Origin: Kiritimatiellia bacterium
GTDB lineage: Bacteria; Verrucomicrobiota; Kiritimatiellia; RFP12; UBA1067
Length of the DNA stretch: 64,000 bases
Reading direction: 5' to 3'
Assembly (NCBI GenBank): GCA_016296065.1
Contig: JAEDKA010000001.1
Coordinates: forward strand, 1 to 64,000
This document shows positions 27,096 to 35,362 of the stretch, one piece after another; within the stretch, counting starts at the first letter, position 1; each line of letters opens with the position of its first letter. The notes below the pieces were generated by a model that saw only the letters and a program-made list of their open reading frames with translations, made no database searches and was not told the origin of the DNA. The translations under genes and the position numbers were made by a program.

Positions 27096-29594
27096 ATGGG
27101 GTTCCCTGTAGAGGAGAAGATATCCGAGATTCGCCGCGCCCTCGCAGCGAACAGGGACGTCGTTCTGACGGCGCCTCCCGGCAGCGGCAAGACGACGTGC
27201 GTTCCGCCGGCACTTATCGACGAGCCGTGGCTCGAGGGGCGGAAGATCGTGGTCCTCGAACCCCGCAGGCTCGCGGCAAGGAACTGCGCCACCTACATCG
27301 CGCGCAGGCGCGGCGAACCGGTCGGCGGGACGGTGGGCTACCAGGTGAGGCTCGAGCGGAAGGTGTCCGCGAAGACGCGCCTCGAGATCGTCACCGAAGG
27401 GCTCCTCACGCAGCGGCTGCTGTCCGACCCCGAGCTCGCGGACGTCGGGCTCGTTGTGTTCGATGAATTTCACGAGCGCTCGCTGCAATGCGACGCCGCT
27501 TTCGCGCTCGCCCTCGATGTCCGGCGCGCGCTGCGGCCAGACCTTCGCCTGCTTGTGATGTCCGCGACGCTTGATGCGGACGAGGTCGCCGCGCATCTCG
27601 GCGACGCTGACATAGTGCGCGCCGAAGGGCGCATGTTCCCGGTCGAGACGAAGTACCTTGGCGACGCCTCGGTTGCGGCCGGCGTGGCGCACGCCCTTAG
27701 GGAGACGGATGGCGACGTGCTCTGCTTTCTGCCTGGCGAAGGCGAGATAAGGCGGAGCCTCGAAGCTCTGTCGGCGAACGCCGAATGGCGCGGAGTGCGG
27801 TTCCTTCCGCTTTACGGTAGTCTTCCGAAAGAGGAGCAGGACAAGGTTTTCGAGCCGTCTTCGCAGCGCAAGGTCGTGCTTGCTACGTCCATTGCGGAGA
27901 CCTCTGTCACGATAGAGGGCGTTACGGCCGTAGTGGACTGCGGGCTCATGCGCGTTCCGCGCTTTTCTCCCGGGACTGGCATGACGGGCCTCGTGACGCT
28001 TCCGCTCTCGCAGGACAGGGCCGAGCAGCGCCGCGGACGCGCCGGGCGCGTGAGGGCAGGCGTCTGCTACAGGCTCTGGGGCGAGGGCGAGCAGATGCTG
28101 CGTCCGAAGAAGGCTACGCCGGAGATTCTCGACGCGGACCTCTGTCCGCTCGTCCTCGCAAGCGCCGCGTGGGGCGCGCTCAAGCGGGAGGGCCTTCCGT
28201 GGATGACTCCGCCACCTGCATCGAGCTGGGACCAGGCTGTCGGACTCCTTAAGCTCCTCGGCGCGCTTGACGCGGACGGGCGCCTAACGCCGAAGGGCGA
28301 GGTTATGTCCAAAATGCCCATGCATCCGCGCCTTGCGAACATGATGATCGGCGAGCGCGGCTCCGCAAACGCGGGGCTCCTCGCTGCGATCGTCGAGGAG
28401 GGGAGCCGATCACGCGAGACCGACATCAGGAAGATCGCCGAGGAGATCGAGGAGACTCCGAACCGCCCGTTCTCAAAGCGCGTGTTGCAGCTGTCAAGAA
28501 GGTTCGACAGCGTCGCAAAGTCGGAGACGAGAGGCGTTATTGACTGGGGGAAGCGGCGTCTCGCCGCTTCATTAGAAGGCGATCGTCTCGCCGCTTCATC
28601 CGAAGGCGCGCTGCTCGCCCTCGCCTATCCCGACCGCGTCGCGAAGAACCGCGGCAACGGGACGTTCCGCATGGTTTCCGGAAGAGGTGCAGCGATGGAG
28701 CAGTCCGATCCGCTGTCGAAGTCGCCGTATCTCGTCTGCTGCGAACTGGACGACCGACTGGGCGACGCAAAGGTGTTTCTTGCCTGTCCGATCGATGAGG
28801 CTGAGATCACGGGGCTTTTCGGGGATCAGCTTGTCGAGGAGCCGTTCTGCGAATGGGACCGCCGCGAGGAACGCGTGAAGAGCGTCGTGAGGCGGAAGCT
28901 CGGCGAGATGGTTCTTGGAGAAAAGCCAGTGGCGCCGTCCGCAGATGGACGCGGTGCAGGCGACGCCGTCGTGTCCGCGCTTATGGACGGCGTCCGGCAG
29001 AAGGGCGTCGCCAATCTTCCGTGCTGGACGAAGGAGACGCTTCAGCTCAAGGCGCGCATCGACTTTCTTCATAAGGTGCTAGGCGACTCCGCGTCGCAGC
29101 GAGAGGAGGCCGGATGGCCGGAGGCGAGCGACGCCGCCGTTCTGCGGGTTCTCCCCGGCTTTGTCGGCGGAATGACGAAGTGGCGCGATCTCGAAAAGCT
29201 CAACATGGCTCAGGTCCTTGACACGATCCTCGCCGAAGCCGGACACGACCGCCGCGAGCTTGACCGGCTGGCGCCGGTGCGCATGGAGGTTCCGAGCGGA
29301 AGCCACATGCTGATTCACTACGAAGGCGACGAGCCGACGGTCGAGGTGCGGCTGCAGGAGTGCTTCGGGCTGATGGAGACGCCGAAGGTCGCCGGCGGGC
29401 GCGTTCCGATAGTCATGACGCTGCTGTCTCCGGCGCAGCGTCCCGTCCAGATCACGAAGGACCTCGCGGGCTTCTGGCGCGAGGGCTATCAGCTTGTGCG
29501 CAAGGACATGCGCGGGAGATATCCGAAGCACTACTGGCCCGAGGATCCGTTCGCCGCGGTGGCGACGCGCCGGACCGTCAAGCGGAGCATGTGA
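27096..29594 (+). CDS. hrpB: ATP-dependent RNA helicase HrpB
   Basis: 832-residue DEAH-family helicase. Motifs in order: I APPGSGKTT, Ia LEPRRLAARNCA, II DEFH (FDEFHERSLQCD), III SATLDA, then LCFLPGEGEI, VLATSIAETSVTIEGVTAVVDCG and QRRGRAGRVRAGVCYRLW. The C-terminal HrpB region with PVRMEVPSGSHMLIHYEG, LQECFGLMETPKVAGGRVPIVMTLLSPAQRPVQITKDLAGFW and KDMRGRYPKHYWPEDP is present. Its cellular role is not settled in any organism. Around residues 481-505 it carries an inserted palindromic element and a 27-bp tandem duplication (see the repeat entry). Confidence 0.95.
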   Translation: MGFPVEEKISEIRRALAANRDVVLTAPPGSGKTTCVPPALIDEPWLEGRKIVVLEPRRLAARNCATYIARRRGEPVGGTVGYQVRLERKVSAKTRLEIVTEGLLTQRLLSDPELADVGLVVFDEFHERSLQCDAAFALALDVRRALRPDLRLLVMSATLDADEVAAHLGDADIVRAEGRMFPVETKYLGDASVAAGVAHALRETDGDVLCFLPGEGEIRRSLEALSANAEWRGVRFLPLYGSLPKEEQDKVFEPSSQRKVVLATSIAETSVTIEGVTAVVDCGLMRVPRFSPGTGMTGLVTLPLSQDRAEQRRGRAGRVRAGVCYRLWGEGEQMLRPKKATPEILDADLCPLVLASAAWGALKREGLPWMTPPPASSWDQAVGLLKLLGALDADGRLTPKGEVMSKMPMHPRLANMMIGERGSANAGLLAAIVEEGSRSRETDIRKIAEEIEETPNRPFSKRVLQLSRRFDSVAKSETRGVIDWGKRRLAASLEGDRLAASSEGALLALAYPDRVAKNRGNGTFRMVSGRGAAMEQSDPLSKSPYLVCCELDDRLGDAKVFLACPIDEAEITGLFGDQLVEEPFCEWDRREERVKSVVRRKLGEMVLGEKPVAPSADGRGAGDAVVSALMDGVRQKGVANLPCWTKETLQLKARIDFLHKVLGDSASQREEAGWPEASDAAVLRVLPGFVGGMTKWRDLEKLNMAQVLDTILAEAGHDRRELDRLAPVRMEVPSGSHMLIHYEGDEPTVEVRLQECFGLMETPKVAGGRVPIVMTLLSPAQRPVQITKDLAGFWREGYQLVRKDMRGRYPKHYWPEDPFAAVATRRTVKRSM
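28540..28610 (+). repeat. Palindromic element inside hrpB plus 27-bp tandem duplication
   Basis: 28540-28571 is a 32-base block containing the inverted repeat GAAGCGGCG / CGCCGCTTC. The same 32 bases with one mismatch occur in apbE at 35806-35837 but are read there in another frame. In hrpB the right arm is then duplicated in tandem (28557-28583 and 28584-28610), encoding RLAASLEGD then RLAASSEGA. The insertion keeps the frame open and lies between conserved helicase regions. Confidence 0.8.
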
Positions 29595-29596
29595 AA

Positions 29597-30187
29597 ATGG
29601 CGAAATACGATCTGGTCGAGATATTCGAGTCGCTTCAGGGCGAAGGGCGCAACATGGGGCGTCCGTGCGTGTTCGTGCGCTTTGCCGGATGCAACCTGGC
29701 GTGTCCGTGGTGCGACACCGACGTCTCCTGCCGATTCTCCGAGACGCTCGACGAGCTTCTTAATGAGATATCCGGCTTCAGGGCGAAGAGCGTGGTGCTC
29801 ACGGGCGGGGAGCCGACGCTTGTCGATGCTATGCCCGAGTTTGTCGCGGCGCTTAAGGAGCGCGGATACTGGATCGCCGTCGAGACGAACGGCACGAATG
29901 ACGCGGAGTGGCTTCAGTTCGTAGACTACGTCGCGTGCTCGCCGAAGTCGGAGTTTCCGGAATCCGTCGCGCTTACCCGTGCGGACGAGGTGCGCGTGGT
30001 GGCGTCGTCGGAGGATATCGTCGGCTTCTGCCGGGACATCCGCGGCAGAATCGCCGCGACCGACTACTACGTCTCGCCGTGCGAGCGCGGGGGCGAGATC
30101 GACTTCGCGACCGCGAAGTCCGTCCTGTCGCAGCTCGACGGCTGGTCGCTTTCGGTGCAGCTGCATAAGCTTCTGGGCTTTCGTTAG
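29597..30187 (+). CDS. queE: 7-carboxy-7-deazaguanine synthase (radical SAM)
   Basis: Radical-SAM ring contraction enzyme of queuosine precursor synthesis. 196 residues with the N-terminal EIFESLQGEGRNMGRPCVFVRFAGCNLACPWCDTD; the cluster-binding CNLACPWC (CxxxCxxC) follows the QueE pattern. LTGGEPTL and VETNGT are the expected SAM-binding motifs. It starts 3 bases after the hrpB stop, so it is in that transcript. The other queuosine genes are not in the window. Confidence 0.93.
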   Translation: MAKYDLVEIFESLQGEGRNMGRPCVFVRFAGCNLACPWCDTDVSCRFSETLDELLNEISGFRAKSVVLTGGEPTLVDAMPEFVAALKERGYWIAVETNGTNDAEWLQFVDYVACSPKSEFPESVALTRADEVRVVASSEDIVGFCRDIRGRIAATDYYVSPCERGGEIDFATAKSVLSQLDGWSLSVQLHKLLGFR

Positions 30188-30200
30188 CCTGCTGTCGGGG

Positions 30201-30229
30201 TTGTTTTGCGCCGCGCAATATGATAGACT
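30201..30229 (+). promoter_or_regulatory. Promoter of tRNA-Leu
   Basis: -35-like TTGTTT (30201-30206) and extended -10 TGATAGACT (hexamer 30224-30229), 17-bp spacing, ending 11 bases before the mature 5' end. Confidence 0.6.
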
Positions 30230-30240
30230 AATGTGACAAA

Positions 30241-30329
30241 GCCGGAGTGGTGAAATGGCAGACGCAGCGGACTTAAAATCCGCGGCCTGGTAATCAGGCG
30301 TACGGGTTCGAGTCCCGTCTCCGGCACCA
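30241..30329 (+). tRNA. tRNA-Leu (anticodon UAA)
   Basis: A class II tRNA of 89 nucleotides. The acceptor stem GCCGGAG pairs with CTCCGGC, the anticodon stem GCGGA/TCCGC encloses the loop CTTAAAA (anticodon TAA), a long variable arm follows, the T-arm is CGGGTTCGAGTCCCG, and CCA is encoded (30327-30329). Confidence 0.97.
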
Positions 30330-30346
30330 GTTCAACGGAGGAGAGA

Positions 30347-31339
30347 ATGCTTAGGAAATTCATGTCCGTCGCGCTTGCCGCGACGCTTTCGGCGGCTGCG
30401 TTCGCGGACGGCGCCATGTCGCTTGGCGGAATTACGCTTGATGTCGACCCGCAGGCCATTGTGGAGATACTGCCGCTCGCCGTCGAGGCCGTTGCGATAC
30501 AGCAGCGCGCGGCGGAGCGCGAGGAGCGGCATGCCGCCGAGCTGCGCAAGAAGGGGATCGCCGAGGTTCCGCCGTGCGGAAGCGAGCGCTACGTCATCGA
30601 CACGCCTGCGTTTGGAGGTCTCTCGTTCGACGGATGGGGCGAGCTCTACATCGACCGTCGCTTCGTCACCGACGAGGAGATGAAGACGGTGAAGAAGATC
30701 GAGGCGTGGATCGCGAAGTGGTTTCCGCAGCAGACGAAGAAGCGCGTAGAGAAGCCGCGCAAGTCGGCCGGCGGGGCGGGGCTCCCGATTTTCCGCGGGT
30801 TCGAGGACGCTCGCTACCAGGTGCACGACGCGCTCATCGCGAGGCTCGTGAAGGAGTTCAACGCCGACAAGAAGGGGTGGACCGGCGGAACGGCCGCGCA
30901 GGCGGCGAAGGTCGCCGACTTGACGCCCGCGCTCGTCAAGGCGCACATGATCGAGGAGTCGGGCGGGAACGGTCCGCGCTCCAAGGCCGCGTGGGCGGTC
31001 GATCCGCTGCAGGTGAACGTTCCGGGGGACTGGGGCGTCGAGAAGGAGCTCGTCGGGCTCGTCAAGCCCTCGAAGCGCAACGAGGGCACGGCAGAGCAGA
31101 ACGTCCGCGCCGCGATAAAGTACCTCTCCCGCAAGGGCTTCGGCGTCTCCGCGAAGCCGGCCTCGACGCGTCCGTCGGGCTTCTTCGACGGATGGCTGGA
31201 CGCGCTTCGCCGCTACAACGGCAGGCGCGACCGCACGGAGACCGACCGCTACTACAGCGACGAGTACGCCGACAAGATCGTGAAGCGCGCGAAGGACCCC
31301 AACGCCTTCGTTCCGATTGAAATCAAGCTCGCCAAGTGA
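30347..31339 (+). CDS. Exported lysozyme-like (putative lytic transglycosylase) protein
   Basis: 330 residues with a signal peptide (FMSVALAATLSAAAFA). Residues about 185-310 have a lysozyme-like pattern: LVKAHMIEESGGNGP with a candidate catalytic glutamate, WAVDPLQVNVPGDW in place of the usual GLMQ segment, AAIKYLSRKGF and WLDALRRYNGR followed by YSDEYADKIVKRA. This resembles lytic transglycosylases that trim peptidoglycan. The first 150 residues are not recognised. It begins 17 bases after tRNA-Leu and may be co-transcribed with it. Confidence 0.62.
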   Translation: MLRKFMSVALAATLSAAAFADGAMSLGGITLDVDPQAIVEILPLAVEAVAIQQRAAEREERHAAELRKKGIAEVPPCGSERYVIDTPAFGGLSFDGWGELYIDRRFVTDEEMKTVKKIEAWIAKWFPQQTKKRVEKPRKSAGGAGLPIFRGFEDARYQVHDALIARLVKEFNADKKGWTGGTAAQAAKVADLTPALVKAHMIEESGGNGPRSKAAWAVDPLQVNVPGDWGVEKELVGLVKPSKRNEGTAEQNVRAAIKYLSRKGFGVSAKPASTRPSGFFDGWLDALRRYNGRRDRTETDRYYSDEYADKIVKRAKDPNAFVPIEIKLAK

Positions 31340-31349
31340 GGAATGTCAA

Positions 31350-32198
31350 ATGAATGCCTGTTTTGCACGTGCATGCGTGGTTGTGTCGGTCGCGGTGTCT
31401 TTTGGGAGCGCGGTGCGCGCCGCAGATTTCACCAGGACGCCTGAGCTGCCCAAGGCGGTCGAGCGGTTTGGAGCGAGGGCTGAGATATCCTTCAAGGTGG
31501 TAGACGCAGACGGCAGACCCGTCGAGGGCGCAACTGTGTGCGGCGTCGCGACCGATTCCGACGGTGTTGCCGTATATCGTGGCATCGTCACCGAAGGAAC
31601 TCTTGCTGTCACCGTATCGTCGCCTGGCATCTATATTCCTGTCGTTGCGCCTGTCGAGTTGCGTGAGCTTTCCAGCGACAAGAAGTCCTTCGCGCCGACT
31701 AACGTCCCCGCAATAGTCGTCCGCAAAAAGAAGAATCCCCATCCGATGCTCCGCGGTAGGGTCGATCTGCGCAGGTTAAACCTCGAACGTCCTTATGCGG
31801 CCCAGCTGAATACGGAATGGTTCCATGTGGACGCCGGCGTGTTTCCCGGTGATTCGCAAGGATGGGGATACGCCGGTCTTGTTGCGGGCTACATTGTGCT
31901 TAAGCCGAAAGATCCCGAGGACGGGTTCCAGGAGGTTGAAGCGTATCCGGATTCGCTCGGGACCCCTGCGGTCGCGCCGTCCGACGGCTACAGGGCAGGC
32001 CCGTTTGAGATGATGCTCCGCACGGACGGCAGCAGCCGTTCTCCGGCACGGACCCGGCTTGTTGCGTTCCGGCACAGGACGGAGGCCGGCTTCGTGTACG
32101 GCATTCTCAAGGTGGACGGGAGAAACCCCGGACAAATCGAATACCTTGTCAACCGGTCCGCCGGCGAGATGTCGCTTGAGCCGGAGGATTGCAGATGA
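31350..32198 (+). CDS. Exported protein with a carboxypeptidase-regulatory-like domain
   Basis: 282 residues, signal peptide (ACVVVSVAVSFGSAVRAA), then a beta-rich segment ISFKVVDADGRPVEGATVCGVATDSDGVAVYRG of the transthyretin/CarboxypepD_reg-like type. The rest is not recognised. ATG 31350 follows GAGGA by 7 bases. First of three overlapping genes that end at 34677; the stop overlaps the next start (ATGA). Base composition at third positions looks less G+C-rich than in flanking genes. Confidence 0.6.
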   Translation: MNACFARACVVVSVAVSFGSAVRAADFTRTPELPKAVERFGARAEISFKVVDADGRPVEGATVCGVATDSDGVAVYRGIVTEGTLAVTVSSPGIYIPVVAPVELRELSSDKKSFAPTNVPAIVVRKKKNPHPMLRGRVDLRRLNLERPYAAQLNTEWFHVDAGVFPGDSQGWGYAGLVAGYIVLKPKDPEDGFQEVEAYPDSLGTPAVAPSDGYRAGPFEMMLRTDGSSRSPARTRLVAFRHRTEAGFVYGILKVDGRNPGQIEYLVNRSAGEMSLEPEDCR

Positions 32199-33277
32199 CG
32201 CTGCAGCTGCTTCTCGCGTCCGCAGCAGTGAAACTGCTTCCCATGACCGAGCCGGTCGCCGCATCCGACGCGGCCGAGCTCGCCCGGGTGGAGTTCGACA
32301 TTGCGCCGTCGATGGTTGAGCATTTCGTTCCCGCTCAGTATCCGCCTGGGAAGGGTCAGCCAGGTTACGGATGGCCGTCGCGGATTGAGGATTACACGGT
32401 TGATGACGCCCTCGCGGAGCGGCTTGCCGCCTATCCGGGGCTCGAAGCGCACTGGTTCGTCCGCGAGCCGATTGAAGGCCATGCCGCCGACTTTGGCCGC
32501 ACCATGAAATTCTACTCGGACTCAATTCCCTTCCTTCTCTTTCGCCCACGGTCCAGTGGCGCTTGCTGGTGGAATCCTTTTTCATGGTTCGACTTCGGAG
32601 AGAAAGTTCCGCTTGTGGTCTATCTTCCTGGAAACGGAGAGCTTGGAACGGATCTAGCGAAGCAGTTCCGGCAGATGGGAGTGATTGGACGGGTTGTGGG
32701 TGATGGCTTTCAGGAAGAGCACCGAGCCTGGCTTCTCGTTCCGATGCCGCCCGAGCGCGGCAACGTGAATATGCCCAAGGGCTATCCGGTTCAACCTCGC
32801 GCTCCGCTCATCACACTGCTAGACGATCTTGTTCTCAAGGTGGTCGAGATGTCGCACGCGGAAGGCGAGAGCGCTCCGCCGATTGACGAGCACCGAATTT
32901 ACCTGACAGGCCTGGGATGTGGCGGTTCGATGGCAGTTGCGATGTCGCTCGACCATCCCGGACGCTATGCCGTTACGGCGCCGGTCTGGTCTTCTGCGCC
33001 CCTTCAGCGGGTGGTGCATCCCGATGCACCGGGTAACTGGTGGTTCGGTTACGAGGAGAGTATTTATTCCGCAGCCATTGCGGACAGTAAGGAGTACTAC
33101 GAAAAATTCTGGGGCAAGTTCCGTGCGGACGTGGAAGGGTTCGGTGGTTCGTTTACGCTGAAATTGTATTCAAAAGGCGACCATGTCTGGTGGTGGGACG
33201 CAATGTGGGAGTCCGCTGAATTCTGGGACTGGTGTTTTTCGAAAAGAAGCGATTTTGAAGTGGAGGTGAAGAAATGA
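32195..33277 (+). CDS. Alpha/beta-hydrolase-fold protein lacking the nucleophile serine
   Basis: 360 residues. KVPLVVYLPGNGELGTDL resembles the oxyanion region of secreted esterases, and RIYLTGLGCGGSMAVAMSLDHPGRYAVTAPV matches the nucleophile elbow of that family. The usual GLSMGG is GLGCGG here: the serine position is G241, with C242 next to it and S245 further on. The intact version can be seen in the esterase at 52881. KGDHVWWWDAMWESAEFWDWCFSK corresponds to the catalytic His region. GGAGG (32183-32187) precedes ATG 32195. It may be a non-catalytic relative. Confidence 0.65.
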   Translation: MTLQLLLASAAVKLLPMTEPVAASDAAELARVEFDIAPSMVEHFVPAQYPPGKGQPGYGWPSRIEDYTVDDALAERLAAYPGLEAHWFVREPIEGHAADFGRTMKFYSDSIPFLLFRPRSSGACWWNPFSWFDFGEKVPLVVYLPGNGELGTDLAKQFRQMGVIGRVVGDGFQEEHRAWLLVPMPPERGNVNMPKGYPVQPRAPLITLLDDLVLKVVEMSHAEGESAPPIDEHRIYLTGLGCGGSMAVAMSLDHPGRYAVTAPVWSSAPLQRVVHPDAPGNWWFGYEESIYSAAIADSKEYYEKFWGKFRADVEGFGGSFTLKLYSKGDHVWWWDAMWESAEFWDWCFSKRSDFEVEVKK

Positions 33278-34677
33278 GCATGTCTATTCTGCTTTCTGTT
33301 GTCTACATTCTGGGATATTCCCCGACGGACGGCACGGCCGTGTGCTTTGGCACGGAGGAGTCCGGAGCGTTCGCCCCCGCGGCGTTTGAAGAGCGCAGGC
33401 ATGCGCCCGGGGAGACGGATTCGTTGAAGGGCGTGCGCTCGCTCGTGTTTGAGCGGTCGGTTGAGAATGTCGGCGCCGCCGCGTTCGCGGGGGCGCCAGA
33501 CCTGGAGACCGTCTGCTTCGAGGGCAAGGTCTCGTCGCTTGGCGAGCGCGCATTCGCGGACTGCCCCAAGCTGACCTGCGTCGTGTTCGCGTCGAGGAAT
33601 CCCGTGGACGCCCGCATGGACACTTTCGAGGGCGCGCATGAGCATTTGACGGCCGTCTACCGCAACGAGATGTACGGCAAGCTCGAGATAGCGCATCCAA
33701 ATGCCATATGGAAGAACATGGTCAGTGTGAATCTCGGATCGAACAGCTATTTAAGCATGACGTTCGTCGCTATCCCCTCGACACATCTTCCGCCGGAGGC
33801 ATGGCGCGGCCCGAGGGACGGTGGGATGCGTGTCATGGACGCAATAAGGTACGTCGGGCCGCGCGTGTCGACGAACGGATGGATGTTCAAGACTGACGGC
33901 GCGACCGTCTTTCTGCTTGCGTATCTCCGGCCACGCGCGCGCGCGGTGGAACTTCCACAATCCATCGACGGAATGCCCATCTCCTGCCGCGAATACGGCA
34001 ACGGCTCGGGATTGCCCGAAGAGCTGAAGTTTGACGCGGTTCTCGCGGATGGTTCTATTCTTGGCGAAGTCTTTGGGGGACGCGGACGGGACATCCTCGC
34101 CAAAGGCGGATGCATCTACGTGCGCGGGGCGTCATTCGACGCCGCGCATCAAATGGACTACAATAACGTCAATGCTGTCGGTGTTCCTGAAGCAACGACA
34201 CTGGCGGATGTCGCCGCACTGACGAACGGAATCCCGTGCGAAAGCGGATACCGGTATCTGCTCATCAACAACGGTTCTGCCGCGGCTGTGCTGGGGCCGG
34301 AAAACTATCCCGGCCGCAGGGGCTACGTTTCGTCCGCGCCACGTCCCGTCGAGGAGAACAGCTGCCCGGTGGTCGTCCCTTCGACTCTAGGCGGGAAACC
34401 CGTCGTCTATCTTCCCTGCGGACTGTTCTCGGCGCGCGGAGAGATTACGTCGGTGGAGTTCCCAGACACGCTGGAGGAACTGCCTGCCGGTGTCTGCTAC
34501 GGGTGTTCAAACCTCGCAAAGGTCAAGCTTCCGAAAAACCTGAAGCGGATTGGGCGGCTCGCTTTCTACGACTGTCCGAAACTTTCTGCCCCGCCCATCC
34601 CGGACGATGTCGTCTGCGAGACTCAGGCGTTCGACTTGAGGCCGGAGGACAGCAACCGTGTAATCCTCAAGCCGTGA
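33274..34677 (+). CDS. BspA-type leucine-rich repeat (LRR_5) protein
   Basis: 467 residues. LRR_5-type repeats are seen at both ends: SLVFERSVENVGAAAFAGAPDLETVCFEGKVSSLGERAFADCPKLTCVVF near the N-terminus and EITSVEFPDTLEELPAGVCYGCSNLAKVKLPKNLKRIGRLAFYDCPKL near the C-terminus. The middle 250 residues are not repeat-like. Such proteins are usually at the cell surface, but only a weak N-terminal hydrophobic stretch (ILLSVVYILGY) is present here. ATGA overlap with the previous gene makes a three-gene unit. Role unknown. Confidence 0.68.
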   Translation: MSMSILLSVVYILGYSPTDGTAVCFGTEESGAFAPAAFEERRHAPGETDSLKGVRSLVFERSVENVGAAAFAGAPDLETVCFEGKVSSLGERAFADCPKLTCVVFASRNPVDARMDTFEGAHEHLTAVYRNEMYGKLEIAHPNAIWKNMVSVNLGSNSYLSMTFVAIPSTHLPPEAWRGPRDGGMRVMDAIRYVGPRVSTNGWMFKTDGATVFLLAYLRPRARAVELPQSIDGMPISCREYGNGSGLPEELKFDAVLADGSILGEVFGGRGRDILAKGGCIYVRGASFDAAHQMDYNNVNAVGVPEATTLADVAALTNGIPCESGYRYLLINNGSAAAVLGPENYPGRRGYVSSAPRPVEENSCPVVVPSTLGGKPVVYLPCGLFSARGEITSVEFPDTLEELPAGVCYGCSNLAKVKLPKNLKRIGRLAFYDCPKLSAPPIPDDVVCETQAFDLRPEDSNRVILKP

Positions 34678-34711
34678 CCGGCATTTTGAAATCAGCGAAC
34701 AAGAGGCAAAG

Positions 34712-35362
34712 ATGAAGACAGACATCGCAAAGTACATCGACCACACGCTGCTCAAGGCGGATGCGAAGGCGGAAGACATAGAGCGGCTCTGCCGCGAGGC
34801 GAAGGAGCACGGCTTCGCGTCCGTGTGCGTCAACTCCTGCTGGGTGCCGATGTGCCGCGAGCTGCTCGCGGGAAGCGGCGTCGCTGTCTGCACTGTGATA
34901 GGCTTCCCCCTCGGCGCGGCGAGCACGCAGGCGAAGGTGGCGGAGTCGCTCCAGGCTATCGAAGACGGGGCGGACGAGCTTGACGAGGTGCTGAACCAGG
35001 GGCTTCTCAAGAGCGACGCGAAGGCGTGCTTCCGCGAGCTGGGCGAAATTGTCCAGAGATGTCGCGAGGCGAAGAAGGACGTCGTCCTCAAGCTCATCCT
35101 CGAGTGCTGCAACCTGACGAAGGCCGAGATAGAGTCCGCCTCGAAGGCCGCGAAGAAGGCGGGGTTCGACTTCGTGAAGACGTCGACCGGATTCGGCAAG
35201 GGCGGCGCGACCATCGCGGACGTGAAGCTCATGCGCAAGAGCGTCGGGCCTAAGATGGGCGTCAAGGCGGCGGGGGGAATCCGCGACCGCAAGACGGCCC
35301 TTGCGATGATCCGCGCGGGGGCGACACGGCTCGGCTGCTCATGCGGACTCGCCCTCGTATGA
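34712..35362 (+). CDS. deoC: Deoxyribose-phosphate aldolase
   Basis: Cleaves 2-deoxyribose 5-phosphate to glyceraldehyde 3-phosphate and acetaldehyde. 216 residues. YIDHTLLKADA, CVNSCWVP, IGFPLGAASTQAKVAE, VLKLILECCNL, FVKTSTGFGKGGAT (Schiff-base lysine) and VKAAGGIRDRKTALAMI (second catalytic lysine) are intact. The usual D-E-I-D-M-V in ADELDEVLNQG is altered: the expected DMVIN reads DEVLNQG, so that strand is divergent. The stop overlaps the apbE start (ATGA). Confidence 0.93.
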   Translation: MKTDIAKYIDHTLLKADAKAEDIERLCREAKEHGFASVCVNSCWVPMCRELLAGSGVAVCTVIGFPLGAASTQAKVAESLQAIEDGADELDEVLNQGLLKSDAKACFRELGEIVQRCREAKKDVVLKLILECCNLTKAEIESASKAAKKAGFDFVKTSTGFGKGGATIADVKLMRKSVGPKMGVKAAGGIRDRKTALAMIRAGATRLGCSCGLALV

